NCBI GenBank assembly: GCA_019694165.1
Contig: JAIBCL010000027.1
Coordinates: forward strand, 18,190-82,189
Direction of reading: 5' to 3'
Length of the DNA: 64,000 bases
From: Verrucomicrobiaceae bacterium
GTDB taxonomy: Bacteria; Verrucomicrobiota; Verrucomicrobiia; Verrucomicrobiales; Verrucomicrobiaceae
In this document: positions 44,312 through 54,299 of the stretch, one piece after another
Layout: each line of letters starts with the position of its first letter
Position numbering within the stretch: the stretch's first letter is position 1
Translations under genes and position numbers: made by a program
The notes under the pieces: model-generated
The model's database searches: none
What the model saw: the letters and a program-made list of their open reading frames with translations, nothing else
What the model was told of the DNA's origin: nothing

Positions 44312-46209
44312 GCCCTGCCGCGATAGCACCCGGATCGTCGGCCGACGAATCCGCAGGTCAGGTTCCGGGCTGTCGCGCCAGAGCCGGAGACTGGTCGGGT
44401 GCCGTGCCGGGGCCGCGCGGGATTCCATTCGAGTTTGCTCTCCGACCGGACGCACCGTCCGCCCGCCCCGCCACAAATCCACGGGCGGATATCGACCGGC
44501 TCGTCAATGAATTGCAACACCATGCGCGCGACCCGGATGCCGTCAGGCAGGCGGCGGGCATGTTGCGCCAGACGATAGAGACCTCCTTGTGGCAGAGCGC
44601 CCGTCAGACGCACAGCCGGCTGCCGTTGATCCATGCGGAACTCTTTGGCCGCGCGGCGGCGCTTTTCATCGTGGAGCGCCTCCGCTGGCTCGCGAGCATC
44701 ATGCGGGAGTGGCTGGTGATGCTGAGTTCACCCCGGCGCGCATGGTGGGCGGTGCAGGCGGCCTGGAACGGGGATGACGTGGCCGGGCGCGTGCGCGAGA
44801 AGGCCGCCTGGCACCGGGTGGATGAGGTGGCGGTTTTCGAGCGTCAGTCACGCGCGCCTCTCGTGCGGATGGGGCATGAAGTGCCGCGCGACGAAGATGA
44901 TTGGATCGCGAGCACGCCGATCTTCAGCGTCCTTCCCCGCCGCCCAGCCGGCAGGGAAGGGGACGATGATCGTGCCGCCGAACACGAGGAAGACAAGACG
45001 CCGGTGCACTCCCTGGTCGTCTTCGGCGAGCGATGCGAGATCACTGCTCGCGTCACCGGGCACGCGCCGGCGGGCCTCAAGATGGAGCTTCAGGCACTCT
45101 GCGCCGCGGCGGACTCTGTGCTCGGGGATCAGGATGCAGGCCGCGCGGAGAAAGTGTTCCGCATCAAGCAGATCGTCTCACCGGTGCTCAAAGAGGCGCG
45201 ACCGCGCGTGGCGGAGCGGATTTGGAATCCGCTGGTGATCCTGGCCGTATTCCTTCTGGCTGGGGCGGCATTGCTGGGCTGCGCGGGAGTGCAGCACCTG
45301 CGCTGGCTGGGCGTGGTGCGGCAGGTCGATGCCGAGCCTGGCATCGAGGTGCTGTCGCATTCATCGCTCTGGGGCCATCGGGAACTCGAGATTCTGCGTG
45401 ATCCGCTCGCCGCGGATGTCGGCGTCGTGCTCCAGCGCCTCGGTGTCGATCCCGCGTCGATCGCGGTGACCGAGCGCTCCTTCATTTCCGCGGATGCGCC
45501 GTTGTCGGCCGCGCGCGAGCACAGGGAGTCGGACCTCACGAGGCAGCTCACGCACGAGACCATGGATGCCAGATCACGTCAGTCGTCCGCGAGCACACGA
45601 CTTGATGACAAGACGACTGTCGCCGCGCCCGTCACCGCATTGCGTCGGCAGATACTCGATGACGTCCGCCTCGATGTGCTGCGCTCCACGCTCGAACTGC
45701 CTGGCGAGCTTGAGATGTCCCTGGACGACGGGCACCTCACCGCCCGCGGCGCGCTCAGCGAGCCGGCTTATACGCGCCTGGCCCGTGCGTCGGAACGGCT
45801 CGTGTGGTTGAAAAGGCTGGACCTCAGCCAGGTGCGTGATGTGACGGCGGAAAACCTCGTCGGGCTGCGGGAGGGTCTCGAAAAGATGCAGATCGAATTT
45901 GTCCCCGCATCTTCCGTCCTGCCCGAGGCATCAAAGGCGCGGCTTCAGTCCGTGGCTTCCGAGATGAGCCTCCTCGCGGGTGACGCGGGGTTGAAGGCAC
46001 AGTCGGTGAAGGTGCAGTTCCTCGCGGGCCATCCCGACATGGAAGAGTCCACCGTCGCCATGCGCGTGGAGATCATCCGCCGCGAACTCGTGAGTCGCGG
46101 CGTGCCTGCCGCATGTTTCGATGCCTCGCTCGGAGTGCTCGATGCGCCCGCACCGAATACCGTGGCCTTCCGCATCCACTTGCAATCCCCCGCCGCTTCC
46201 GGGCCATGA
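44308..46209 (+). CDS. Single-pass membrane protein with BON/OmpA-like periplasmic region
   Basis: 633 residues. A cytoplasmic part of about 300 residues (helical, IDRLVNELQHHARDPDAVRQ and a charged middle) is followed by one membrane helix (IWNPLVILAVFLLAGAALLG, near 305-330). The periplasmic part contains short alpha/beta modules: GHRELEILRDPLAADVGVVL and LDDGHLTARGALSEPAYTRL resemble BON domains, and the C-terminal 130 residues (ALSEMS-type helix, QSVKVQFLAGHPDMEEST) an OmpA-like fold. I cannot assign it to a known system. Overlaps both neighbours by ATGA, so all three proteins should be made together. Confidence 0.75.
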   Translation: MSPAAIAPGSSADESAGQVPGCRARAGDWSGAVPGPRGIPFEFALRPDAPSARPATNPRADIDRLVNELQHHARDPDAVRQAAGMLRQTIETSLWQSARQTHSRLPLIHAELFGRAAALFIVERLRWLASIMREWLVMLSSPRRAWWAVQAAWNGDDVAGRVREKAAWHRVDEVAVFERQSRAPLVRMGHEVPRDEDDWIASTPIFSVLPRRPAGREGDDDRAAEHEEDKTPVHSLVVFGERCEITARVTGHAPAGLKMELQALCAAADSVLGDQDAGRAEKVFRIKQIVSPVLKEARPRVAERIWNPLVILAVFLLAGAALLGCAGVQHLRWLGVVRQVDAEPGIEVLSHSSLWGHRELEILRDPLAADVGVVLQRLGVDPASIAVTERSFISADAPLSAAREHRESDLTRQLTHETMDARSRQSSASTRLDDKTTVAAPVTALRRQILDDVRLDVLRSTLELPGELEMSLDDGHLTARGALSEPAYTRLARASERLVWLKRLDLSQVRDVTAENLVGLREGLEKMQIEFVPASSVLPEASKARLQSVASEMSLLAGDAGLKAQSVKVQFLAGHPDMEESTVAMRVEIIRRELVSRGVPAACFDASLGVLDAPAPNTVAFRIHLQSPAASGP

Positions 46210-48242
46210 GATTTCTCCGCCTGCGCATTCTCAGTCTGCTGCTCGTGCTCGGTCTCGTGCCGCTGACGTTGCTGCTGGCAGGCTTCTGCTGGCTGCCGGC
46301 GGGTTTTCTGTCGTTCGTGTGGTTTGGTCTCGTCACCCTGGTGGTCACGGCATTCTGCGTGGGTGCGAGCGGTTACCTCGCCCGGCCCGTGCGCGATCTG
46401 GCGGCGGCCTTCGAGGGGATGCTCCGCAACGGAGGTGCTCATGCTGTGCGCAGCCGCTGGGTGCCGGCGGAGTTTGGCCGCATCCAGCGCTCCTTCTCCG
46501 TTTACCTCAAGGATGTGGGCCGCCAGCTTGCCAGTGCCGAAGCGGAGTCAAGACTGCTCAAACAAAAGCTCCTTGATGCAGAGCGCGCCGTGCGCCGCTC
46601 CTGCGGCATTGTGCAGGCCGTCATCTCCGCCACGTCCGACGGCGTGTTTGTGCAGGATGCCGCGGGCCGAGTCCTCGCCAGCAATGAAGCTCTCGACACT
46701 CTTCTCGGCGCACCCGGGGGCGAGGACTCGGGCCGTGATGGCTCGCGGCTTCTCGCCGGCATCGGTGCGCGTCTGGCCTCCGTCGCGGCATTTGAAGCGC
46801 TGATCAGCAAAGCCGGTGAGGATTCGTCTCATTCAGGCGTCATAGAGGCCGCCACCACCGACGTGCCACCGCGCGAGTTGGCCATCCACACCTCGCCCGT
46901 CATGTCACCGGACGCCTCTGTCATCGGCCGCCTGTGGATGGTGCGGGATTGCACCGGACAAAAGCGGCTTGCCGCCCAGCTTCAGCAGGCGCAGAAGATG
47001 GAGGCCATCGGCCAGTTGGCAGGCGGCATCGCACACGATTTCAACAACCTCCTCACCGCCATCCGCGGCAATCTCGCGCTCGCCGAAATCTCGCGGAGCG
47101 GCAAACCCGACGATATGCAGGAAAAACTTCAGGGTGCCACCCGGGCCACCCTGCGTGCCGCCGAGCTGGTGAAGCAGCTCCTTGGTTACTCGCGCAAAAG
47201 CGCAGCCGTGCCGAAGCCGGCGGACATCAACAAGCTCGTCAGCGAGGTGGAGAACATCCTGCGGCACAGCATCGACCCGCGCATCGCCATCCACATCAAT
47301 GCCGCGCTCGACTTGTGGCCTGCGCTGGCGGATACCGTCCACATTGAGCAGGTCATCCTGAACATCTGCCTCAACGCACGCGACGCCCTGCCCGAGAGCG
47401 GCGGACGCATCGACATCACCACCGCCAACCATCGTCTCGACGAACGCAGCTCGCCACCGCCCGACGTGGAAAGCGGCGCCACCGAGTTTGTGCTCATCCG
47501 CGTAAAGGACAACGGCTGCGGCATTCCCGAGGAACTGCGTCCCCGCATCTTCGAGCCCTTCTTCAGCACGAAGCCTCCGGGCAAGGGCACCGGCCTTGGT
47601 CTGGCCATGGCCAGGGACATCGTCGAGGCACACGGCGGCTGGATCGAGTTCGATTCCGAAGCCGGCAAAGGCACCGAGTTCCGCATCTATCTGCCGAAGG
47701 CTGAAAGCGCCACCGCGAGCACCGACGAAGACGAACCTCCCGCCCCGGAGGCTGCTGGCGTCGCTGACGATTCCGATGCTCGCGCACACGCCGACGACGG
47801 CCGCGCTCATCCCGCCCGATTGCTCGTCGTCGATGACGAGGAACCGGTTCGAGCCATCGCCGTCACCATGCTCGAGCACCTCGGCTACGAAGTAACCGAG
47901 GCACGCGATGGCGAGGAAGCCCTCGACAAAGTCGCCGCCGTCGCCACGCCGTTCGATGCCATCCTGCTCGATGTCTGCATGCCACGTCTGTCAGGGCGCG
48001 ATACCTTCAAGCGGCTCCGCGCCGACGGTTGCAGCGTTCCCGTCGTCTTCTGCAGCGGATTCGTTCTCGACCCCGCCGAGTTCGCCGGCGAAGGCGGCCG
48101 GGACGGTGAAAGCGCGGCGGCCACCGGTCCGGTCGATGTCATCCAGAAACCCTATTCCATGGAGGCGCTCTCCCGCACCATCGCGAAAGCCGTCGCCAAA
48201 GGCCGCCAGACGGTGGCTTCGGAATCGAACAGCCCGGCCTGA
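46206..48242 (+). CDS. Hybrid sensor histidine kinase with PAS and receiver domains
   Basis: 678 residues. Two membrane helices near the N-terminus (LRILSLLLVLGLVPLTLLLA and FGLVTLVVTAFCVGASGYLA) with almost no periplasmic loop, a HAMP-like segment (ARPVRDLAAAFEGML), a coiled coil, a PAS domain (about 140-250), HisKA with phospho-His in GGIAHDFNNLLTAIRG (near 277), HATPase_c (N-box NICLNARDALPE, G-boxes VKDNGCGIPEE and GKGTGLGLAMA), and a C-terminal receiver with phospho-Asp in ILLDVCMPRLSG (near 588). The lack of an external sensor loop suggests it reads the state of the coupled membrane protein. Confidence 0.92.
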   Translation: MRFLRLRILSLLLVLGLVPLTLLLAGFCWLPAGFLSFVWFGLVTLVVTAFCVGASGYLARPVRDLAAAFEGMLRNGGAHAVRSRWVPAEFGRIQRSFSVYLKDVGRQLASAEAESRLLKQKLLDAERAVRRSCGIVQAVISATSDGVFVQDAAGRVLASNEALDTLLGAPGGEDSGRDGSRLLAGIGARLASVAAFEALISKAGEDSSHSGVIEAATTDVPPRELAIHTSPVMSPDASVIGRLWMVRDCTGQKRLAAQLQQAQKMEAIGQLAGGIAHDFNNLLTAIRGNLALAEISRSGKPDDMQEKLQGATRATLRAAELVKQLLGYSRKSAAVPKPADINKLVSEVENILRHSIDPRIAIHINAALDLWPALADTVHIEQVILNICLNARDALPESGGRIDITTANHRLDERSSPPPDVESGATEFVLIRVKDNGCGIPEELRPRIFEPFFSTKPPGKGTGLGLAMARDIVEAHGGWIEFDSEAGKGTEFRIYLPKAESATASTDEDEPPAPEAAGVADDSDARAHADDGRAHPARLLVVDDEEPVRAIAVTMLEHLGYEVTEARDGEEALDKVAAVATPFDAILLDVCMPRLSGRDTFKRLRADGCSVPVVFCSGFVLDPAEFAGEGGRDGESAAATGPVDVIQKPYSMEALSRTIAKAVAKGRQTVASESNSPA

Positions 48243-48326
48243 TGGTTCCACACAATCAGTTTGTTTGTCCGGTGCTTGCCCTTGGTCCTGAGTGCAGGTT
48301 GAGCACACGTACTGGTGCAGGCTTCT

Positions 48327-49496
48327 CTAACGACGCGCCTCCACGGCGATGGGCGTGGTCGGAATCTCGCCCTCTGCACCGCGGAGATGGAGATCGAAGA
48401 ACTGCTTCACCCGCAGGTCCAGATCGGGGCTGCGGAAACCGTGGCCGCCATTCGTCATCTCGATCAGCAAATGCGACACGCCGGCCTTTTCCATCGCCGC
48501 ATCCAGTTCCAGCGCCTGGTCATATGGAACGAGCGGATCCTTCGTGCCGTGTGCCGTGAGGAACGGCGGATCGTCGCCGGACACGTAGGTGATGGGAGAC
48601 GCCGCCCTGGCCCTTTCGGGCATGTCTTGGACGCGTCCTCCAATGAGCAGCGCCTCGGGGTAATCCGGCGTCGTGCGGTCGATGGTGCTCGGCTTCGTCA
48701 CCATCGTGATGAAATCCTCGGGGCCGAAAAAATTCACCACGCACGTCACCCGGCTGCTGGAGGATGTGAATGAACCCAGGCTGCCCTCCAACTCCTTCAC
48801 GCCGCCGCTCGTGCCCAGCATCGACACGAGATGGCCGCCTGCGGAGGAACCCCACACCGCAATCTTGTCCGGATCGAGATTGAACTCCTTCGCATTCCCC
48901 CGGAGCCAGCGGATGGCCGCCTTGCAGTCGAAGATTTGCGCCGGCCACTGTGCCTCGTCCGTGAGTCGGTAGCCGATGGATGCGCCCGCGTAATCCCCGC
49001 TGGCGACGAAGCGCGACACATTGCCCGCGCCGCTCGCCCGGTCGCCACCCTTCCAGCCGCCGCCGTGGATGAACACGATCACCGGCAGCGGCTTGTCCGT
49101 CGCCCGCTTCTTCGGCAGATAGAGATCCAGCATCTGCCTCTTGTTGTCCGTGCCGGCATACGGGATGTCACGCCTTGCGTCGATGTCCGTGGCGAATTGC
49201 GCCGCGCTTCCTTGCTGCGCACGGGCCGGTGCTCCTGGCGGTCCCTGTGGTCTCCCGCGTCCGCCGTTCGCGCGTGCGGCCTTGAGTTCCTCCAGATCGA
49301 CGAAGCCGTCGTGGTTGCGGTCGATGCGCGCGAAGTTTTTCCGCGGCCCTTCCGGCATTTCGTCGGGCGAGAGCTTGCCGTCGTGGTTCTTGTCGTCGTG
49401 GCGGATGATGTCCTCCTCGGTGATCACCACCGGAGGACTCACCTGCTGCGCCAAGGAGGAAAAGGAGATGAGCGAGAAAAGGATGAGGCGATTCAT
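48327..49496 (-). CDS. Secreted EF-hand esterase (BD-FAE/alpha-beta hydrolase)
   Basis: ATG 49496 (MNRLILFSLISFSSLAQQ) opens a signal peptide. Residues 25-75 hold two EF-hand loops (DKNHDGKLSPDE and DRNHDGFVDLEE). After a Gly/Pro/Ala-rich linker comes an alpha/beta hydrolase domain of the BD-FAE/lipase type: oxyanion VFIHGGGWKGG, nucleophile WGSSAGGHLVS (Ser near 215), Asp in AHGTKDPLVP and His in NGGHGF. It probably removes acyl groups from plant polysaccharides. Ca2+ may stabilise it. 389 residues. Confidence 0.88.
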   Translation of the reverse strand: MNRLILFSLISFSSLAQQVSPPVVITEEDIIRHDDKNHDGKLSPDEMPEGPRKNFARIDRNHDGFVDLEELKAARANGGRGRPQGPPGAPARAQQGSAAQFATDIDARRDIPYAGTDNKRQMLDLYLPKKRATDKPLPVIVFIHGGGWKGGDRASGAGNVSRFVASGDYAGASIGYRLTDEAQWPAQIFDCKAAIRWLRGNAKEFNLDPDKIAVWGSSAGGHLVSMLGTSGGVKELEGSLGSFTSSSSRVTCVVNFFGPEDFITMVTKPSTIDRTTPDYPEALLIGGRVQDMPERARAASPITYVSGDDPPFLTAHGTKDPLVPYDQALELDAAMEKAGVSHLLIEMTNGGHGFRSPDLDLRVKQFFDLHLRGAEGEIPTTPIAVEARR

Positions 49497-49576
49497 GGCC
49501 GCATCAAACGCGGCCACGCTCATGAAGTTTCCGCATGAAACCGCGCACAGCCTTGCCGGGAGCTGCGCGCGACCGC

Positions 49577-50077
49577 TTACGGTTTCGCCGGCTTCGGCGC
49601 GGATGTGGCTTCCTTGGCCGGTGCTGCCTCCTTGGCAGGCGCGGATTCCTTCACCGGAGCGGTCTCCTTCGCGGGAGCAGGGGCGCTTTCTTTTTTTGGC
49701 GCGGGGTCCGGCGGCGTGCTTGGGATGGCGGCAGGCAACCCTTTCTTCAGAGCTTCCGATGCCTTCCTCATCGCCTCGGCGGCGTCATCGGCCGCTTTCT
49801 TCCCGGCATCTTCGGCCTTGCCGGCGGCATCCTTCAGTTTGTCTCCCGCCTTCGAGGCGGCATCCTTGATTTTTGCCTCAGCCTTGTCGGCGGCCTTCTT
49901 CACGGCATCTGCGGCATCGCCACCCGCTGCTTTCACCGCCTCGCCCGCCGCCTTCCCAGCCTCAACGGCCTTTTGTCCGGCCTCCTTTGCTTTTGCCGCG
50001 GCCTCTTCCTTCTTTTCACCGCAGGCGGAGAGGCTCAGGGCAGTGATTCCGATAACGAACAAGTGAGTGAGTTTCAT
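49577..50077 (-). CDS. Ala/Lys-rich helical lipoprotein
   Basis: ATG 50077 gives MKLTHLFVIGITALSLSACG, a good lipobox (LSAC). Residues 22-115 consist of repeated amphipathic Ala/Lys/Glu helices (KAKEAGQKAVEAGKAAGEAV and similar 11-residue units) reminiscent of apolipoprotein or LEA-type repeats; residues 120-166 are Pro/Ala/Lys-rich, with PAKE repeats. Likely anchored in the outer membrane, with a structural or stress role. Function unknown. 166 residues. Confidence 0.8.
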   Translation of the reverse strand: MKLTHLFVIGITALSLSACGEKKEEAAAKAKEAGQKAVEAGKAAGEAVKAAGGDAADAVKKAADKAEAKIKDAASKAGDKLKDAAGKAEDAGKKAADDAAEAMRKASEALKKGLPAAIPSTPPDPAPKKESAPAPAKETAPVKESAPAKEAAPAKEATSAPKPAKP

Positions 50078-50141
50078 AGCGCCGGAAGTCTCGCCAAAAG
50101 TATGCTGAAAGACAAGCCTCGCGACACGACTATTTTGGCGG

Positions 50142-50166
50142 CCCGTCGTTTCGCCGAAACGACGGG
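50142..50166. repeat. Hairpin upstream of hppA
   Basis: An 11-bp perfect stem CCCGTCGTTTC/GAAACGACGGG with a GCC loop, extended weakly by flanking GC. It lies in the divergent region between the lipoprotein gene and hppA, about 120 bases before the ATG of hppA. No T-tract. Confidence 0.6.
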
Positions 50167-50286
50167 GCCGCGTCGTTGATCGGTGCTCGTTGGGAGCCAA
50201 ATCAAGGGTTGCCACGCGCGACGCGACGGCTACTATCGGCGGCTTTATTTTTCCCAACCACTCTTCAGTCCGACTCCAACCATCCA

Positions 50287-52350
50287 ATGAATTTGCTCTC
50301 CCAAGGCATCCCACTTTCCATCGTGCTCGCGGCCGCAGGTCTGGCCGCCGCCATTTTTCTCATCCGGCAGATTCTCGCGTCTTCGGCTGGGAATGAAAAA
50401 ATGCAGCAGATCGCCAAGGCCGTGCAGGACGGCGCGCGGGCGTACCTCAACAAGCAGATGACCGCCGTGGTCGGCATCGCGGTGCTCATCTTCGCGGCGG
50501 TCTGGTGGGCGCGCGGCGGCGTGGCTGCCACGGGTTTCGTGATCGGAGCGGCGTGCTCGCTCGCGGCGGGCTACATCGGAATGTTCATCGCGGTGCGCGC
50601 GAATGTCCGCACGGCGCAGGCGGCCAAGGACGGCTCGCACCCGGCGCTCAAGATCGCCTTCAATGGCGGTGCGGTGACCGGCTTGCTCGTTGTGGCGCTC
50701 GGCCTGCTCTCGGTCGCGGTGTTTTATCTGGTCGTGTTGAAGCTCAACGCCGGCAGCGCTGATGCGACGAAGATCGCCATCGACTCGCTCATAGGTCTCG
50801 CGCTCGGCAGTTCGCTCGTGTCCGTCTTTGCTCGTCTCGGCGGCGGCATCTACACGAAGGCCGCCGATGTGGGTGCGGACCTCGTGGGCAAGAACGAGCA
50901 AAACCTCAACGAAGACGATCCGCGCAATCCGGCGACCATCGCCGACAACGTGGGCGACAACGTCGGCGACTGTGCCGGCATGGCTGCGGACGTGTTTGAA
51001 ACTTACGCGGTCAGTCTCATCGGCGGCGTGCTCGTCGGTTTCCTCACCGTGAAGGGCGCTAGCGCCGAGGCCTCGCTGGTGTATCCGTTCGTACTTTGCG
51101 GACTCTCCATCATCTCGTCACTCATCGGCATCGCGTTCGTGAATTTCGTGAAGCAAAAGCCCACCGGCGCGCTCGTCGGCGGCGTCGCGGTGTCGGGTCT
51201 CGTTTCCGCCGCGCTGTTCAAGTGGGCGACCGGGAGCCTGTTCTCGGCAGATCTCACCGTCGCTGGCAAGACGGTTTCACCGGACGCCTTGTTCCACTGC
51301 TCGCTCGTCGGACTGGCGATGACGTTCATCGTCGTGTGGATCACGAACTACTTCACCTCCACGCATCACGGTCCGGTGAAGCGCATCGCGAAGGCATCCG
51401 AGACCGGCCACGCCACGAACATCATCGCCGGCATCAGCGTCGGCCATCACGCCACCCTCTTCCCCGTGCTCGCCATCGCCGCCTCGATCTGGTTTTGCTA
51501 CGACTGGGCCGGCCTCTATGGCATCGCCGTCGCGGTCGTGTCGATGCTGAGCCTCTCGGGCATCATCATCTCGCTCGACGCCTTCGGTCCCATCACCGAC
51601 AACGCAGGCGGCCTGGCCGTCATGTCCGGCCTGCCGGAAGACGTGCGCAAGATCACCGATGAACTCGATGCCGTCGGCAACACAATGAAGGCCGTGACGA
51701 AAGGCTACGCCATCGCCTCCGCCGGCCTCGCCGCGATGGTGCTCTTCGGCTCCTATGTCGAGGATCTCAAAGCGCACCTCCATCTTGCCGAAATCAAATT
51801 CGACCTGATGACGCCGCAGGTCGTGATCGGCATGTTCATCGGCGGCCTGCTGCCGTATCTCTTCACCGCATTCAGCATGGACGCCGTGGGCAATGCCGCA
51901 GGTGCCGTCGTGCGCGAAGTGCGCCGTCAGATTTCCGAAAAGCCCGGCATCTTGAAAGGCACAGACCTTCCCGATTACGCAACGTGCGTGGCCATCGTCA
52001 CCAGCGCCGCGCTGCGTCAGATGATCATCCCCGCGCTGCTGCCGCTCATCTTCGTGATCGGTGCCGGCTTGCTGGGCAAGGAAGCGCTCGGCGGCGTGCT
52101 CATCGGCACCATCGTGACCGGCTTGTTCGTCGGCATCGCCATGACCTCCGCCGGCGGCGCTTGGGACAATGCGAAGAAGTACGTCGAGGAAGGCAACCAC
52201 GGCGGCAAAGGTTCCTTCGCCCACCAGGCCGCCGTTACCGGCGACACTGTCGGCGATCCCTACAAAGACACCGCCGGGCCCGCCGTGAACCCGATGATCA
52301 AAGTGGTGAACATCCTCGCCATCCTGATCATCCCCGTGCTGTTCAAGTAG
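50287..52350 (+). CDS. hppA: Membrane-bound H+-translocating pyrophosphatase, K+-independent type
   Basis: 687 residues from ATG 50287 ([20 protein letters not shown]), with about 16 membrane helices. Substrate-binding motifs are [20 protein letters not shown] and [19 protein letters not shown], plus the C-terminal [16 protein letters not shown] and [16 protein letters not shown]. At the position that distinguishes subfamilies it has GNTMKA (Lys near 468): Lys there is known to replace the K+ requirement, so it should be a K+-independent pump, most likely for H+. It uses PPi hydrolysis to energise the membrane. Starts 209 bases after the divergent lipoprotein start. Confidence 0.95.
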   Translation: MNLLSQGIPLSIVLAAAGLAAAIFLIRQILASSAGNEKMQQIAKAVQDGARAYLNKQMTAVVGIAVLIFAAVWWARGGVAATGFVIGAACSLAAGYIGMFIAVRANVRTAQAAKDGSHPALKIAFNGGAVTGLLVVALGLLSVAVFYLVVLKLNAGSADATKIAIDSLIGLALGSSLVSVFARLGGGIYTKAADVGADLVGKNEQNLNEDDPRNPATIADNVGDNVGDCAGMAADVFETYAVSLIGGVLVGFLTVKGASAEASLVYPFVLCGLSIISSLIGIAFVNFVKQKPTGALVGGVAVSGLVSAALFKWATGSLFSADLTVAGKTVSPDALFHCSLVGLAMTFIVVWITNYFTSTHHGPVKRIAKASETGHATNIIAGISVGHHATLFPVLAIAASIWFCYDWAGLYGIAVAVVSMLSLSGIIISLDAFGPITDNAGGLAVMSGLPEDVRKITDELDAVGNTMKAVTKGYAIASAGLAAMVLFGSYVEDLKAHLHLAEIKFDLMTPQVVIGMFIGGLLPYLFTAFSMDAVGNAAGAVVREVRRQISEKPGILKGTDLPDYATCVAIVTSAALRQMIIPALLPLIFVIGAGLLGKEALGGVLIGTIVTGLFVGIAMTSAGGAWDNAKKYVEEGNHGGKGSFAHQAAVTGDTVGDPYKDTAGPAVNPMIKVVNILAILIIPVLFK

Positions 52351-52562
52351 GACGGGTGTTGCGCGCGGCAATCAGTCCGTAGGACAGGTGTGTTCCGCGC
52401 CACCAGTGTGGATGCTACCAGAGGCGCACTCGCGGAACCGCCCGTCTGTGTGTGCGGGCGTATTCCCAAGTCCCGCTGCATCCCGGCTTGCGCACGAGAC
52501 GGGCGGTTTGGCGGACATGCGTTCGAATTTCGTCGTTCATCCCACGCGCCAAAACACTCGTC
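52351..52562. repeat. Nested inverted repeat between hppA and the esterase gene
   Basis: An imperfect outer pair (GACGGGTGTTGCGCG from 52351; its inverted partner 52545-52562) encloses a perfect 12-base inner pair AACCGCCCGTCT (52436-52447) and AGACGGGCGGTT (52497-52508). A variant of the outer arm, GGACAGGTGTGTTCCGCGC, recurs directly at 52382. It fills the space between convergent genes. Confidence 0.55.
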
Positions 52563-52593
52563 CCACTGTTGAGTGCGGCAATCAGACCGTCCC

Positions 52594-54171
52594 TCATTTC
52601 GTCCGACGTTTTCCTCGGGGCGCGCCAGACGCACCCGGCGCTGGCACCGCGGGCGGCTCGATCTTCCACTCATCCGTGCGGAACGGCGACGCCGGAATGC
52701 CGGCTTCGTTGTAGAGATTGCACTTCGGATCATTCTCCCACGCGTAGCGCACGGCCACGGGCGTCGCGACGGCGGGACTCGACACGACCACCGTTTCGCC
52801 CACGATCTTGGCCGTCGCCGGTTGCCACTTCTGATCTTCGCCCGCGATTTGGAAACCCGTCGGCTCGCCGCCTTTCGCGATCAGGCCGCGCGCATGCGTG
52901 AAGCTCACCACGATCTCGCCGCCGCGCAATTCGTGCTTCGCGGGCAGCGGGCCGGAGGATTCCACGCCGCTCTTTGCATACACCGTCGCCAGCGCCCACT
53001 GCGCGAGCCGGCGGCCGACCTCCTGCTTGTTCTTCGGGTGGATGTTGTTCGTCTCGCCGATGTCGATGGTGATCGCCATGCCCGTCTTCGGCAGGCGCAG
53101 CGTCTTGAACATCGCCTCGCGCACCTGCGGGATGTCGCGACCGATGCCGGCGTAGTTTGGCAATTGCACCCACGCCATCGGAAACTCCGCGCCCCAGCGC
53201 TTGCGCCAGTCATTCACCAGCATGGCGAGCTGATACTCATAATACGGTGCCTTCGACGGCACCGTGTTCGCCTCGCCTTGATACCAGATGGCGCCGCGGA
53301 TCGCATACGGTGCCAGCGGCATGATCATGCCGTTGAAGAGACCGCCCAGATTGCTCTTCCGCGCGCGCACATCCGCTTGGTTGCGCGGGCGGCGGGGCAA
53401 TGGCTTCTGCTCGGCGCGCGCCTTTTTCGCGTCCTCCTGCCATCGCTTCATCGCGGCATCGAATGCCGCTTTCTCCTTCGCGGGATCGACCTCGGCCCCC
53501 TCAGCCGCCTGCGCGGCGAAGAAGCCCTTCATCTCCGGCGCGGCTTCCTGGAGCGAGCGGTCCACCCATGAATCAATCGGCGTGCCACCGACCGCCGACA
53601 CGATGAGGCCCACCGGCACCTTCAGCTCGCGATGAAGCTCGCGACCGAAGAAAAACGCCGACGCCGAAAACGCGCCGACCGTCTCCGGCGAGCACAGCGT
53701 CCACCTGCCTTTGCAATCTTCCGACGGTTCCGGTGTGTTCTGCATCCCGGTGTCGAAAACGCGGATCAACGGCAGCTCCGCGGCGGCTTTTTCCTTCTCG
53801 AAATCCTTCGCCGCATTCACCTTCATGCCCATGTTCGACTGTCCCGAGCCGAGCCACACCTCGCCCACCAGCACGTCGTCGATCTCGATGCGATTTGCGC
53901 CCGTGATCACCAGCTTGTGCGGACCACCAGTCTTCAGCTCGGGCAATTTCGCGCGCCACTTCCCGTCTTTCCCTGCCGTGGCCTCCGCCGACTTGCCATC
54001 GATCTCCAGCTTGATCTTTTCATCCGCCGCAGCCCACCCCCACACCGGCGCGCTCACGCCGCTTTGAAGAACCATGTGATCCGAGAACACAGCCGGCAGG
54101 CGCACCTCGGCGAAGACTGGCGACGTGACGAGGACAAAGAATAAGGGGCAAACAAGATGGCGAAAGTTCAT
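52594..54171 (-). CDS. Sialate O-acetylesterase-type SGNH hydrolase, secreted
   Basis: ATG 54171 (MNFRHLVCPLFFVLVTSPVF) gives a signal peptide. The N-terminal beta domain (RLPAVFSDHMVLQSGVSAPV) is followed by the SASA catalytic domain: GSGQSNMGMKV (Ser near 109), AVGGTPIDSWV, IWYQGEANTV, and AWVQLPNYAG. The C-terminus is beta-rich (EPTGFQIAGEDQKWQPATAK) and ends in a basic GAPRGKRRTK tail. Removes O-acetyl groups from sialic acids or acetylated plant glycans outside the cell. 525 residues, usual length. Confidence 0.92.
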   Translation of the reverse strand: MNFRHLVCPLFFVLVTSPVFAEVRLPAVFSDHMVLQSGVSAPVWGWAAADEKIKLEIDGKSAEATAGKDGKWRAKLPELKTGGPHKLVITGANRIEIDDVLVGEVWLGSGQSNMGMKVNAAKDFEKEKAAAELPLIRVFDTGMQNTPEPSEDCKGRWTLCSPETVGAFSASAFFFGRELHRELKVPVGLIVSAVGGTPIDSWVDRSLQEAAPEMKGFFAAQAAEGAEVDPAKEKAAFDAAMKRWQEDAKKARAEQKPLPRRPRNQADVRARKSNLGGLFNGMIMPLAPYAIRGAIWYQGEANTVPSKAPYYEYQLAMLVNDWRKRWGAEFPMAWVQLPNYAGIGRDIPQVREAMFKTLRLPKTGMAITIDIGETNNIHPKNKQEVGRRLAQWALATVYAKSGVESSGPLPAKHELRGGEIVVSFTHARGLIAKGGEPTGFQIAGEDQKWQPATAKIVGETVVVSSPAVATPVAVRYAWENDPKCNLYNEAGIPASPFRTDEWKIEPPAVPAPGASGAPRGKRRTK

Positions 54172-54299
54172 GCGAGGCACCAACGACGCGCCGTGTGTGA
54201 TCTATCCCGTCTGATTCAGGGCCACGCGGCGATCAAGGCCCGAAGCTCGTGGTTCCTTCAAGCCATCGTCCCTCTCCGCCGGCAGCGGAGGAAAGCAGA

